A stretch of 64,000 bases of DNA from Palsa-89 sp963824345 (lineage in GTDB: Bacteria > Acidobacteriota > Terriglobia > Bryobacterales > Bryobacteraceae): assembly GCA_963824345.1 (NCBI GenBank), contig CAWGOZ010000006.1, positions 372,001 to 436,000 on the forward strand, read 5' to 3'. Positions within the stretch are counted from its first letter, which is position 1; each line of letters opens with the position of its first letter. The translations under genes were made by a program, and so were the position numbers. Below the pieces are notes generated by a model. The model saw nothing but the letters and a program-made list of their open reading frames with translations. It ran no database searches and was not told the origin of the DNA. Shown in pieces: positions 35,286 to 44,745 of the stretch.

Positions 35286-36303
35286 AAAGGACTCGAACGG
35301 CCGTCCGCAGATTTCCACCGTGACACCGGAAGCGGCCATTCCGGGTGGTGAATTTCAAATCCGCGGCGCGGGCTTAACCAAATCCCAGCGTCCGCGCGTC
35401 ACCATCGGCGATGTGGAAGCGCCCATCGTGATCGGGTCCGATTCTTACGTCATTGTGCGCGTGCCGGAGGGCGCCCTGGCGGGTGAGTTGGTGGTTGCGG
35501 CCGGCGCCCACAGCAGCCAGGCGTGGACTTGCGATATCGGAATCCAGATCGCCGAAAATCTGTATCCGGTCGGCAATCCGGCGGTGGATTCCTTCGGCAA
35601 TATCTATGCCACTTTCAGCGGCTCCCGCGGCCAGAAAACGCCCGTCTCGGTATACAAGATCGATCTAAACTACAACTCGAAGCCGTTCGCCAGCGAGATC
35701 ATGAACGCCACGGGGCTGGCCTTCGACAAAGCGGGCGTGTTGTATATTTCCAGCCGCTACGACGGCATTATCTATCAAGCAAGTTCGGCGGGAAATGTTT
35801 CGGTCTATGTGGAAGGGATGGGCGTGGCTACTGGGATCGCATTCGATCCGGACGAAAACTTGTACGTCGGCGACCGCAGCGGCACCGTGTTCAAGATCAG
35901 CCGATCGCGCCAGATTTACGTTTTCGCCACGCTCGAGCCCTCCATCGCGGCCTATCATTTCGCGTTCGGCGACGATGGCTATCTTTACGTCACCGCGCCC
36001 ACCACGTCGAGCTTCGATTCGGTGCATCGCATCTCGCCCGCCGGCGAAGTGGAAACCTATTATCGCGGCTTGGGACGGCCGCAAGGCTTGGCGTTGGATG
36101 CCGAGGGACGCTTGTATGTCGCTGCCTCACTCGGCGGGCGCCGCGGCGTGGTACGGTTCGATCACGATCGAAACCCGGAATTGTTCCTGTCCGGCCCGGG
36201 CATCGTCGGGCTGGCGTTCACGCCCTCGCGGGCCATGGTGGTTACCACCAACAATGCGCTGTTTCGCGTGGACGCGGGCATCGCGGGCCGCCCTCTTCCC
36301 TAA
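35275..36303 (+). CDS. IPT/TIG plus NHL-type beta-propeller protein
   Basis: In this 342-residue protein the first ~80 residues resemble an IPT/TIG Ig-like domain (ISTVTPEAAIPGGEFQIRGA). The rest is a beta-propeller of repeated GLAFDKAGVLYISS / GIAFDPDENLYVGD / GLALDAEGRLYVAA blades, as in SMP-30 and NHL proteins. There is no signal peptide. It sits between pgpA and cinA and overlaps pgpA by 11 bases. The function is unknown; propellers of this kind often bind ligands or act as lactonases. Confidence 0.7.
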   Translation: MPSKKDSNGRPQISTVTPEAAIPGGEFQIRGAGLTKSQRPRVTIGDVEAPIVIGSDSYVIVRVPEGALAGELVVAAGAHSSQAWTCDIGIQIAENLYPVGNPAVDSFGNIYATFSGSRGQKTPVSVYKIDLNYNSKPFASEIMNATGLAFDKAGVLYISSRYDGIIYQASSAGNVSVYVEGMGVATGIAFDPDENLYVGDRSGTVFKISRSRQIYVFATLEPSIAAYHFAFGDDGYLYVTAPTTSSFDSVHRISPAGEVETYYRGLGRPQGLALDAEGRLYVAASLGGRRGVVRFDHDRNPELFLSGPGIVGLAFTPSRAMVVTTNNALFRVDAGIAGRPLP

Positions 36304-37542
36304 ATGCCGGACGCCGAGATCATCGCGGTTGGTTCGGAGTTGCTGACTCCTCAGCGGCTCGACACCAACTCGCTTTATTTGACCGATCAGCTCAACGCGC
36401 TGGGCGTGGAAGTGGTGCGCAAAACAGTGGTGGGCGATGAGCGCGAGCGCCTCACCGACAGTATCCTGGGCGCTGCCGCGCGCTCGAGAATAGTGATACT
36501 CACCGGCGGCCTGGGACCCACCGAAGACGATCTGACGCGCGAAGCGGTGGCCGGCGCGCTGGGGCGTTCGCTGGTCTTTCACCAGGACATTTGCGATGCC
36601 ATCGAAGCGCGGCTGCGTTTCTTTGGACGAAAAATGGCGGAGATCAACCGGCGCCAGGCTTACGTCATCGAGGGCGCCGAGGTGCTGCCCAACGCTAAGG
36701 GTACAGCCCCAGGCCAGTGGATTTTGAACGACGGCGTCGCGTTTGTGCTGCTCCCCGGTCCGCCCATGGAATTGAAACCGATGTTCGAAGAACAGTGCCT
36801 GCCGCGGTTGGAAAAACTTCTGCCGCCGCAAGTGATCCGCACGCGTTGGCTGCGCGTCGTTGGGATGGGCGAATCCGACCTGGATCAGTTGATTTCCCCA
36901 GTCTACAAGCGCTACACGAATCTCGCTACCACCATCCTGGCCGTTTCGGGCGAAATTCACGTGCATTTGCGCGCGCGCTGCTCCACCGAGCGAGAGGCCG
37001 AAACGCTGGTCGCCGAAGCCAGCGCCGAGATCGAGCCGCTGCTTGGCGATCGCATCTATTCGTGCAACGGCGATTCCCTCGAGAAAGTGATTGGCGACTT
37101 GCTGCGCGCGCGGGGTGCGTCGCTCAGCGTGGCCGAAAGCGCCACGGGCGGCCTGCTGGGAGGAAGAATTACGGCCGTTCCATCCGCGTCCGATTATTTT
37201 CGCGGCGGGTTTCTCACATACTCCGATGAAATGAAGATCCGGTTGTTGGGGGTTCCAGCAGAGCTGATCGCCCAGCACACCGCCGTGAGCGAGCCGGTGG
37301 CTCAGGCCATGGCGGAGGGCGCCAGGACACGCACCGGGTCGGACTATGCGCTGTCGATCACCGGCTATGCCGGACCGGAAGGCGAGAAGGTCGGCCTGGT
37401 GTTCATGGGACTGGCTGCGCCCGATGGCAGCGAGGTGCGACGCGTGCAATGGCCGGCCGATCGCGATCGCGTGCGCGCATTTTCCACCAACATCGCGCTC
37501 GACATGTTGCGCCGGCGGCTTTTGAGCGCCGCCCAGCCGTGA
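36304..37542 (+). CDS. cinA: CinA-type nicotinamide-nucleotide amidohydrolase
   Basis: The 412-residue protein has both CinA domains. The N-terminal molybdopterin-binding fold has AEIIAVGSELLTPQRLDTNS and GGLGPTEDDLTREAVA. The C-terminal NMN deamidase domain has VAESATGGLLGGRITAVPSA and ALSITGYAGPEG. It recycles pyridine nucleotides. Its stop overlaps the next start (GTGA). Confidence 0.92.
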   Translation: MPDAEIIAVGSELLTPQRLDTNSLYLTDQLNALGVEVVRKTVVGDERERLTDSILGAAARSRIVILTGGLGPTEDDLTREAVAGALGRSLVFHQDICDAIEARLRFFGRKMAEINRRQAYVIEGAEVLPNAKGTAPGQWILNDGVAFVLLPGPPMELKPMFEEQCLPRLEKLLPPQVIRTRWLRVVGMGESDLDQLISPVYKRYTNLATTILAVSGEIHVHLRARCSTEREAETLVAEASAEIEPLLGDRIYSCNGDSLEKVIGDLLRARGASLSVAESATGGLLGGRITAVPSASDYFRGGFLTYSDEMKIRLLGVPAELIAQHTAVSEPVAQAMAEGARTRTGSDYALSITGYAGPEGEKVGLVFMGLAAPDGSEVRRVQWPADRDRVRAFSTNIALDMLRRRLLSAAQP

Positions 37543-38368
37543 GCATCAGCAAAACCATTCTCAGCCCAACGTCGGGCTTCATCGCCGAGGCTGGATTCAC
37601 TCATTCGCTGACGCCCGCGCGCAATTGCACCTTCGGCTGCACCTACTGTTATGTCCCCACTATGGGAATCTACGGCGGCCTGAAGCCGGACGATTGGATG
37701 CATTGGGGCCGCTTCACTACGTTCAAAACGAACGCCCCGGAATTGCTGCGCCGCCAGTTGCGCGCCGATCAAGTGATCTATTGCTCGCCCTTAGTGGACC
37801 CATATCAGCCCGCCGAAGAAGGCCGCCGGCTGATGCCGGATATCCTGAGCGAAGTGACGGCGCATCCACCGAGGATCTTCGTGATTCAGACGCGCGGGCA
37901 GCTGATCGTTCGCGATCTGGAGCGGTTGCTGGAACTATCGCGGCGCACTAAGCTGCGCGTCAGCTTTTCGCTCACCACCAATCGCGAGGCTGTCCGAAAA
38001 CTCTACGAGCCGCATTGCGCGACACTCGATGCCCGGCTAAACGCCATCCGTATTTTGCGCCAGGCTGGCATCCCGACATTCGCTACGCTGGCGCCGTTGC
38101 TGCCGTGCGATCCCCAGCAATTGGCGGAGATCGCCCTCGGTGCGACGGACCAGGTATTATCGGCGATCCTCTGCATGTGCGGTCCGTGAAGCCGCGCGGA
38201 GCCACTACTAGGGACGCTGCCTTTGCGATCAGCCGGAAGCACGGATTTGCCCAGTGGCTGGATGGGACGTTTCAGGCGGAAGTGGTGGAACGCATCGGGC
38301 GGGTGGTGCGCCAAGCGGGCCGGCGATTCGCCACCGGACCGGAGGGATTCAGATGGTTAACACAATAA
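37539..38368 (+). CDS. radical SAM protein (SPL-like), frame-broken
   Basis: The first frame begins with GTG at 37539 (MSISKTILSPTSGFIAEAGF), overlapping the cinA stop. It holds the radical SAM cluster CTFGCTYCYVP (C-x3-C-x2-C) and SAM-binding text. It then stops wrongly at 38189 after TDQVLSAILCMCGP. The proper ending (GDPLHVRSVKPRGATTRDAA through FATGPEGFRWLTQ) continues in another frame to 38368. A one-base deletion around 38150-38160 explains it; adding one G to CAGGTATT restores the family text. It is either an assembly error or a pseudogene. The role is unknown; the family is distantly related to spore photoproduct lyase. Confidence 0.75.
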
Positions 38369-39849
38369 CTAAGCATTCTGTTTTGGAGCGCCTGGGCATC
38401 CTCTCGGCCGGCTCCGGGATCGCCTCGCTGAATCCAGCGGATGGAAGCGAACTTGCGCGCGTCCGCCTGGCATCGGCGGAGGATTATGATCGAACGGCCT
38501 CCCGCGGTCTCGAAGTCTTCGAGCGCTGGCGCATGTTCCCTGCCCCCAAGCGCGGCGAGATCGTGCGTGAGATCGGCGACGAGTTGCGGCGCTTCAAGGA
38601 CGATCTGGGCGCTCTTGTCACTCTCGAAACTGGCAAGATTTTGGCCGAGGGCAAGGGCGAAGTGCAGGAGATGATCGACATCGCCGATTTCGCCGTAGGC
38701 CTCTCGCGGCAGCTTTACGGGCTCACCATCGCGAGCGAACGGCCTGAACATCGCATGTACGAGCAGTGGCAGCCGCTGGGCGTGGTGGGCGTCATTTCGG
38801 CCTTCAATTTTCCGGTGGCGGTGTGGTCGTGGAACGCCCTGCTCGCGGCGGTTTGTGGGGACTGCGTCATCTGGAAGCCGTCGCTCAAAACCCCGCTGAC
38901 CGCGATCGCGGTGCAGAACATTTGCGATCGCGTGCTGGCGCGCCATGGCTGGCAGGGTGTCTTCCAACTGATCGTCGGAGACGATGCCACCGTCGGCAAG
39001 CGATTGATCGAAGACCGCCGCATTCCCCTGATCAGCGCCACCGGTTCCACCCGCATGGGCCGGATCGTGGCGGAGGCCGTCGCCCGGCGCCTGGGCCGCA
39101 CGCTGCTCGAACTCGGCGGCAACAATGGCGTCATCGTGATGAACGACGCCAATCTCGATCTGGCTTTGCGCGCCGTGCTGTTCGGAGCCGTTGGCACCGC
39201 GGGCCAGCGCTGCACCAGCATCCGGCGGCTGTTTCTCCAGCGTGGAATAGCCGCGGAACTGACGCGCCGCCTCGAGTCCGCGTACGGGCGTATCCGCATC
39301 GGAGATCCGATGGACGCCGCCACATTGATGGGGCCGCTGATCGATCGCGATGCGGTATCCGGCATGCGCGCGGCGCTCGAAAAGATCAAAGCTCAAGGCG
39401 GCGAGATCATTTACGGGAGTCCCGACTCGGGAGATGACCTGGGCGGGTGCTTTGTCCGGCCCGCTCTTGTCAAAGCGCGCGCCGACATGCCGATTGTCCA
39501 AGAGGAAGTCTTCGCGCCAATTCTCTACCTGATTGAATTCGACACGCTGGATGAAGTGATCGCGTGGCACAATGGCGTGCCGCAGGGTCTCTCCTCCGCG
39601 ATGTTCACCACGAATTTGCTCTCCGCCGAAACTTTCCTGAGCGCGCGCGGCAGCGACTGCGGCATCGCCAACATCAACATCGGCACCAGTGGAGCGGAGA
39701 TCGGCGGGGCGTTCGGCGGCGAGAAAGACACCGGCGGCGGCCGCGAATCCGGCAGCGATGCCTGGAAGGCTTATATGCGTCGTCAGACCGTCACCATCAA
39801 CTGGTCTTCCGAGCTGCCGCTCGCGCAAGGCATCGAATTCGATGTTTAA
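38353..39849 (+). CDS. aldehyde dehydrogenase, ALDH7 (aminoadipate semialdehyde) type
   Basis: The 498-residue NAD(P)-dependent enzyme has the catalytic Glu in LELGGNN and the nucleophile in GTAGQRCTSIRRLF. Its text resembles the ALDH7 group, which oxidises alpha-aminoadipate semialdehyde in lysine breakdown (EQWQPLGVVGVISAFNFPVA; GSTRMGRIVAEAVA). The start overlaps the end of the radical SAM gene. No other lysine-degradation genes are near, so the substrate is tentative. Confidence 0.82.
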   Translation: MVNTITKHSVLERLGILSAGSGIASLNPADGSELARVRLASAEDYDRTASRGLEVFERWRMFPAPKRGEIVREIGDELRRFKDDLGALVTLETGKILAEGKGEVQEMIDIADFAVGLSRQLYGLTIASERPEHRMYEQWQPLGVVGVISAFNFPVAVWSWNALLAAVCGDCVIWKPSLKTPLTAIAVQNICDRVLARHGWQGVFQLIVGDDATVGKRLIEDRRIPLISATGSTRMGRIVAEAVARRLGRTLLELGGNNGVIVMNDANLDLALRAVLFGAVGTAGQRCTSIRRLFLQRGIAAELTRRLESAYGRIRIGDPMDAATLMGPLIDRDAVSGMRAALEKIKAQGGEIIYGSPDSGDDLGGCFVRPALVKARADMPIVQEEVFAPILYLIEFDTLDEVIAWHNGVPQGLSSAMFTTNLLSAETFLSARGSDCGIANINIGTSGAEIGGAFGGEKDTGGGRESGSDAWKAYMRRQTVTINWSSELPLAQGIEFDV

Positions 39850-40597
39850 TCGCTCTCGGGTGTTGCTGTTCGTCTTTGCGCTCTCGCTCTCGGCGCAGAC
39901 TCCACTTGAAAACAGCGGCAAACCCATGCGCGTGCTGTACGAATGCACGGCGGAAGATACTTTAGCCGCGGGCTTGGGATGTTCGGAAGACGATCCGTGT
40001 CCCGTTTACCTCGAACTTGCGAACGTGGAGGCGGTGGGCCGCAAGATTTTCGTCACTGGAAATCTGCATACGCCCATGGCCACGCTGGACTCAATCCTGC
40101 TCGCGTCCGACGATGGCGGAAGCACGTGGACCGAGCCGCATCCTCGCCTGCGCTCTTCGGGACTCGACCAGATCCAGTTCATCGATTCCGAAAACGGTTG
40201 GATCTCGGGAGCGAACTTGCAGGGCGCCCCGCGCGATCCTTTCCTGTTGATCACCACCGACGGCGGCAAGACCTGGCGCCAGAGTCCCGTCTTCGAAGAG
40301 ACCCGCGTGGCTGCCATCGAACGCTTCTGGTTCGATTCACCCAAGCACGGGACATTGCTAATTGACGCGCGCCTGGACAACGGCAACCGTGAGCTGTACG
40401 AAACGCGAACCGGCGGAGAGAGCTGGGCGATGGCGCAAACGCCCCCGGAATCGGCCCGCTTCCCAAAGGAGAAGGCGCCCGGATGGCGCGCCCGCACCGA
40501 CGCGGCGACGCATAGCTACGTCATCGAAAAATCCGAGAACAATCGCTGGCAGAAGACGGCCAGCTTCCTAGTGAATATTGCCACCTGCAAAGAATGA
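39842..40597 (+). CDS. secreted BNR / Ycf48-like beta-propeller protein
   Basis: The 251-residue protein has a signal peptide (MFNRSRVLLFVFALSLSAQ) and repeated Asp-box-like blades (SDDGGSTWTEPHPRL; TTDGGKTWRQSPVFE; RTGGESWAMAQTPP), the pattern of sialidase-type BNR repeats and Ycf48-like propellers. The role is unknown; it overlaps the ALDH stop by 8 bases. Confidence 0.72.
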   Translation: MFNRSRVLLFVFALSLSAQTPLENSGKPMRVLYECTAEDTLAAGLGCSEDDPCPVYLELANVEAVGRKIFVTGNLHTPMATLDSILLASDDGGSTWTEPHPRLRSSGLDQIQFIDSENGWISGANLQGAPRDPFLLITTDGGKTWRQSPVFEETRVAAIERFWFDSPKHGTLLIDARLDNGNRELYETRTGGESWAMAQTPPESARFPKEKAPGWRARTDAATHSYVIEKSENNRWQKTASFLVNIATCKE

Positions 40598-40605
40598 CTT
40601 AAAGA

Positions 40606-42174
40606 ATGAAATCAGATCCCATCGAACTGGAGCTGTTCCGCCACTTGCTGGTTTCCATCGCCGAAGAGATGGGAGCGGTGCTGCGCAAGACTTCGTACTC
40701 GGCAAATATCAAGGAGCGCCGCGATTATTCGTGCGCCCTGTACGACGCCAATGGGGAAACCGTGGCCATGGGCGATCACATGCCGGTGCATCTGGGCGCC
40801 ATGCCGCTCTCGGTGCAACACGCCACGCGGGCTTTCCATCTTGAGCCCGGCGATGTCGCAATTCTGAACGATCCTTTCCGCGGTGGCACCCATTTGCCGG
40901 ATATCACCGCGGTCTCCGGCGTGTTCGTCAAAGGCAGCCGCAAGCCCGCGTTCTTCGTGGCGAATCGCGCGCATCACGCCGACGTGGGGGGCATGAGCCC
41001 CGGCTCCATGCCTCTGGCGCGCGAGATTTACCAGGAAGGCATCCGCATCCCGCCCGTATTGCTGGTGCGCGGCGGCCGCATCGATCGCCCCTTGCTCGAT
41101 CTCATTCTCGCGAACGTGCGCACTCCCCTGGAGCGCGAAGGCGATCTGCTGGCCCAATTGATGGCCATCAAGCGCGGCGAACAGCGGCTCCTCGAGCTCA
41201 CGGCGAAGTACGGATTGCCCACGCTGCGTCGCAACATGGCGGCGCTCATGGATTACAGCGAACGAATGATACGCTCGGCCATCCGGCGGCTCCCGCCGGG
41301 CACCTATCGCGCCGAGGATTATCTCGATAACGACGGCATCACGGACCGGGCCGTCAAGATCGCGGCGGCGGTCACCATTCGCGGCGATCGGGCCAGCGTT
41401 GACTTCACCGGTTCCGATCCCCAGGTAGAAGGCTCGGTAAACGCCAACTACGCAGTGGCGGTTTCGGCCGCAACGTATGTCTTCCGCTGTTTGGTGCGCG
41501 AAGATATCCCGTACACGGCCGGCGTCATGCGGCCACTCGAAGTGATCGCTCCCAGCGGACTCGTAGTCAGCGCCAACCCTCCGGCCGCGATGGCCGCTGG
41601 GAATGTCGAGACATCGCAGCGCATCACGGACGTGATTCTGCGGGCGCTCGCGCAAGCCGCACCCGCGTTGATTCCGGCCGCCAGTTCCGGAACCATGAAC
41701 AATCTCACGTTCGGCGGCTTCGACCCGGTGCGCCGACGCGCCTTTGCATATTATGAGACCATCGCGGGCGGCATGGGAGCATCCGCGCTGTCCGATGGCG
41801 CAAGCGCCACCCACACGCATATGACTAACAGCTGGAACACGCCCGTGGAAGCATTCGAACATCTATATCCGCTGCGCATTCGCGCGTATCGGATTCGATC
41901 CGGCTCTGGCGGAAAAGGACGGCATCGCGGCGGCGACGGGATTGTTCGCGAGTTCGAATTTCTGACGCGCGCCAACGTCACCATACTCTCGGACCGGCGT
42001 GAGCGCGCCCCGTACGGTCTATTCGGCGGCAGCCCAGGAGCGCGCGGCAAGAACTCGCTGTTGCGGGGCAAACGGACCATCGCGATTCCGGGCAAAGCGC
42101 GCTTTGAAGTGCAATCGAACGACGTTCTGCGCATCGAATCGCCCGGTGGAGGCGGCTACGGAAGGCCAGAGTGA
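40606..42174 (+). CDS. hyuB: hydantoinase B / oxoprolinase family protein
   Basis: The 522-residue protein carries family text from start to end: ELFRHLLVSIAEEMGAVLRK, RRDYSCALYDANGETVAMGD, PGDVAILNDPFRGGTHLPD and FGGSPGARGKNSLLRGKR. HyuB proteins usually form a complex with HyuA, an ATP-dependent ring-opening partner that is absent here. It may pair with a distant subunit. Confidence 0.85.
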   Translation: MKSDPIELELFRHLLVSIAEEMGAVLRKTSYSANIKERRDYSCALYDANGETVAMGDHMPVHLGAMPLSVQHATRAFHLEPGDVAILNDPFRGGTHLPDITAVSGVFVKGSRKPAFFVANRAHHADVGGMSPGSMPLAREIYQEGIRIPPVLLVRGGRIDRPLLDLILANVRTPLEREGDLLAQLMAIKRGEQRLLELTAKYGLPTLRRNMAALMDYSERMIRSAIRRLPPGTYRAEDYLDNDGITDRAVKIAAAVTIRGDRASVDFTGSDPQVEGSVNANYAVAVSAATYVFRCLVREDIPYTAGVMRPLEVIAPSGLVVSANPPAAMAAGNVETSQRITDVILRALAQAAPALIPAASSGTMNNLTFGGFDPVRRRAFAYYETIAGGMGASALSDGASATHTHMTNSWNTPVEAFEHLYPLRIRAYRIRSGSGGKGRHRGGDGIVREFEFLTRANVTILSDRRERAPYGLFGGSPGARGKNSLLRGKRTIAIPGKARFEVQSNDVLRIESPGGGGYGRPE

Positions 42175-42193
42175 AGCCCTGCGGCGCGTGGCC

Positions 42194-42844
42194 ATGCGGC
42201 AGACCTGGCGCCGGCTGACGTTCCTGCATTGGCCCTATAACCCCGCTGCGATCCGTAGATTGCTTCCCTCCGGCCTTGAATTAGACACCTTCGAGAATAC
42301 GGCGTGGGTTGGCCTGGTCCCGTTCGAAATTCACGATCTCCGCGGCATCCCTCGTTTCCCCGAAACAAATCTTCGCACCTATGTCGTTGGGCCGGACGGC
42401 AGCCGCGCCGTCTGGTTCTTCTCGTTGGAAGCGGCGCGCTTGGCCGCCGTCGTGGGAGCGCGCATTTGGTATCGCCTCCCTTATTTCTGGGCAAAGATGA
42501 GCGTGACCGCGGAAAATGGCGCGATCCATTATCGAAGCCGGCGCCATTGGCCGCACGATTCCAGCCCAAGCACGGATATCGTCGTCGTGCCCGGCGATCC
42601 GTACCAGCCGGAAGAGCTTACCGAACGAGACCACTTCCTGACCGCGCGATTTCGTTTGTATGCGGCCTCTCGCAGACGGCTCCGCCACGCGCAGATCGAG
42701 CACCCTGCCTGGCCGCTGGCCCGTGCGAGCGTCGTGCAACTCCGAGCAAACTTGTTCGAAGCCGCCGGTCTCCCGCCACCGCGCGGAACGCCCATCGCGC
42801 ACTATAGCCGCGAATTGAAAGTCAGCATCGGGTTCCCGAAGTGA
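42194..42844 (+). CDS. DUF2071 family protein
   Basis: The 216-residue protein has DUF2071 text: WRRLTFLHWPYNPAAIRRLL, WVGLVPFEIHDLRGIPRFPE, TNLRTYVVGPDGSRAVWFFS and WYRLPYFWAKM. The family is widespread but has no known function. The start is the ATG at 42194 (a GTG lies 6 bases upstream); the longer frame overlaps hyuB. It follows hyuB directly. Confidence 0.8.
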   Translation: MRQTWRRLTFLHWPYNPAAIRRLLPSGLELDTFENTAWVGLVPFEIHDLRGIPRFPETNLRTYVVGPDGSRAVWFFSLEAARLAAVVGARIWYRLPYFWAKMSVTAENGAIHYRSRRHWPHDSSPSTDIVVVPGDPYQPEELTERDHFLTARFRLYAASRRRLRHAQIEHPAWPLARASVVQLRANLFEAAGLPPPRGTPIAHYSRELKVSIGFPK

Positions 42845-42877
42845 AATGCTCGCGCCCAACATCTACACTGAAATCTC

Positions 42878-43027
42878 ATGGCCAAGTACAAGTCCGCCGG
42901 CGGCAAGAAAACTTCGGACAAAGTGAAATCGGCGCGGGCCGCCATCCCGTGCCTGATTCTGGTGGCGCTGGGAGTCGCGCTGCTTTGTCTGCTATTCTAT
43001 TTTTCCCTGCAGGGCAACACACAATGA
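42878..43027 (+). CDS. 49-residue membrane protein coupled to rph
   Basis: This frame reads MAKYKSAGGKKTSDKVKSAR, a hydrophobic helix AAIPCLILVALGVALLCLLF, and the tail YFSLQGNTQ. The basic front and single helix fit a small inner-membrane protein. Its stop overlaps the ATG of rph (ATGA), so the two are translationally coupled. The conserved-looking layout and coupling argue that it is real. Confidence 0.65.
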   Translation: MAKYKSAGGKKTSDKVKSARAAIPCLILVALGVALLCLLFYFSLQGNTQ

Positions 43028-43743
43028 GAATCGATCGCCGCAAGCCCGACCAGATGCGCCCGGTGCGCATCACCACGAATTACCTGATGACCGCGGAGGG
43101 CTCGGTGCTGATCGAGGTAGGCCATACGCGCGTCCTATGCGCCGCAACAGTGGAAGATACCGTGCCTCCGTTTTTGCGCGGCAGCGGACGCGGTTGGGTG
43201 ACGGCCGAGTACTCCATGTTGCCGCGAGCCACCGCCACGCGGACGCCGCGCGAGGTCACCAAGGGCCGCCCCTCGGGACGCACGCTTGAAATCCAGCGTC
43301 TGATCGGTCGCTCCTTGCGATCGGTGGTGGATACGGCGGCACTGGGCGATCGCACCGTCATCGTCGATTGCGACGTGCTGCAAGCCGATGGTGGCACCCG
43401 CACCGCATCCATCACCGGCGCCTATGTCGCCATGGCGCAGGCGCTCCAGAAGCTGGTAAAATTCGGAGCCCTGAAATCGCTGCCCGTCACCCAGCCCGTG
43501 GCGGCAACCAGCGTTGGAATCTCGGCGGCGGGCGTACCGCTGTTGGATCTCTGTTACGAGGAAGATTCCAGCGCGGAAGTGGATATGAACCTGGTCATGA
43601 CCGGATCGGGCCGCTTCGTCGAACTACAGGCCACGGCCGAGAAGACCCCCTTCGACGACCAGCAGCTGGCGCAATTGATCGCCCTGGCGCGTCTGGGCAT
43701 CGCGGAGCTGTTCGAAATCCAAAAGGCGGCCTTGGCCGCTTGA
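43024..43743 (+). CDS. rph: RNase PH
   Basis: This 239-residue phosphorolytic exoribonuclease trims the 3' end of tRNA. Family text is clear: MRIDRRKPDQMRPVRITTNY, VLIEVGHTRVLCAATVEDT, GWVTAEYSMLPRAT, GRTLEIQRLIGRSLR and DRTVIVDCDVLQADGGTRTA. The Arg and Asp residues of the phosphate site are present. It overlaps both neighbours by 4 bases. Confidence 0.95.
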   Translation: MRIDRRKPDQMRPVRITTNYLMTAEGSVLIEVGHTRVLCAATVEDTVPPFLRGSGRGWVTAEYSMLPRATATRTPREVTKGRPSGRTLEIQRLIGRSLRSVVDTAALGDRTVIVDCDVLQADGGTRTASITGAYVAMAQALQKLVKFGALKSLPVTQPVAATSVGISAAGVPLLDLCYEEDSSAEVDMNLVMTGSGRFVELQATAEKTPFDDQQLAQLIALARLGIAELFEIQKAALAA

Positions 43744-44327
43744 AGCTGTACTGCGCCACAACCAACCGCGGCAAGCTGCGCGAGTTTCAAATGGCGCTTG
43801 AAAACTCTTTCCAGGTGGAACCCCTCCCGTCCTTAGCGTCGCTTCTACCTTGCGAGGAAACCGGAAACACCTTCGAAGAGAACGCCATTCAGAAGGCCCT
43901 GTACTACTCCAAGCACGCCAGCCAGTTTCTGTTCGTTGACGATTCGGGCCTGGAGGTGGACGCGCTCGGTGGCGCGCCCGGCGTCTATTCGGCCAGATTC
44001 GCCGGCCCGAATGCCACCGATGCGGCCAACAATCAACTGCTATTGGATCGAATGCGTGGCGTCAGCGATCGCATTGCGCGGTTCGTGTGCGTCGTGGCGC
44101 TGGCCGAATCCGGCCGCCTGCTGCGTACCTTTCGCGGCGAAGTGGAGGGCCGCCTGACTGACGATCCACGGGGCGACAACGGTTTCGGATACGATCCCTT
44201 GTTCTTCTATCAGCCGTTTGGGTGCACCTTCGGGGAAGCGCCGCTCGCGCGAAAGATGGAAGTGAGCCACCGCTCCAAGGCGCTCCAGGCGATGCGCGAA
44301 TATTTGCATTCATCCTTCGCGCGCTAA
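43740..44327 (+). CDS. rdgB: XTP/dITP diphosphatase
   Basis: This 195-residue enzyme removes non-canonical purine nucleotides. The start is TTG at 43740, overlapping the rph stop (TTGA). Family text: LYCATTNRGKLREFQMAL, GNTFEENAIQKALYYSKH, FVDDSGLEVDALGGAPGVYS and GDNGFGYDPLFFYQPFGCTF. The rph-rdgB pairing is common in bacteria. Confidence 0.94.
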   Translation: MKLYCATTNRGKLREFQMALENSFQVEPLPSLASLLPCEETGNTFEENAIQKALYYSKHASQFLFVDDSGLEVDALGGAPGVYSARFAGPNATDAANNQLLLDRMRGVSDRIARFVCVVALAESGRLLRTFRGEVEGRLTDDPRGDNGFGYDPLFFYQPFGCTFGEAPLARKMEVSHRSKALQAMREYLHSSFAR

Positions 44328-44349
44328 CCTATTGCAAGAGGAGACAACC

Positions 44350-44745
44350 ATGCATCACACGGATGATCCGCTTCTTGGACCATTGAAGTCGGATGAGCAT
44401 CGCGAGATCTGCGGTGTCCAGGTGGATGTAGCGCGAGCCGGGGCCGCTCGAGTGAAGCGCTTGATCTACCCGCCCGGATACCACTGGGCCACTGAGATGA
44501 GCGCGCTGATGGGCAGCCGGTATTGCATGCACGCGCACGTCGGCTTCATGGCGCGCGGCCAGATCAACGTGCGTTTCGCGGATGGCTGCGTGGAAGAGTT
44601 CAAGGCTCCCCAGTTCGTCAGCGTCGAACCTGGGCACGAAGGTTGGGTGGTGGGCGACGAGCCGGCGGTGTTGATCGAATTCGATTTCGAGGGCGACACC
44701 GTCAACCGCCTGGGCGTCGAGCCAGTGCATAAGCATGGCGGATGA
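44350..44745 (+). CDS. cupin-like protein
   Basis: This is a 131-residue single-domain protein. The central text (YCMHAHVGFMARGQINVRFA) has His residues and a GQINVRF turn typical of small cupins. The start at 44350 follows a GAGGAG box 6 bases upstream; an earlier start at 44332 is unlikely. It slightly overlaps the DinB gene. The substrate is unknown. Confidence 0.68.
   Translation: MHHTDDPLLGPLKSDEHREICGVQVDVARAGAARVKRLIYPPGYHWATEMSALMGSRYCMHAHVGFMARGQINVRFADGCVEEFKAPQFVSVEPGHEGWVVGDEPAVLIEFDFEGDTVNRLGVEPVHKHGG

Noticed and set aside
36127..37449. 440-residue minus-strand frame opposite cinA
   Set aside because: Shadow; cinA has both expected domains on the plus strand.
38272..39948. 558-residue minus-strand frame opposite the aldehyde dehydrogenase
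   Set aside because: Shadow of a well-defined ALDH gene.
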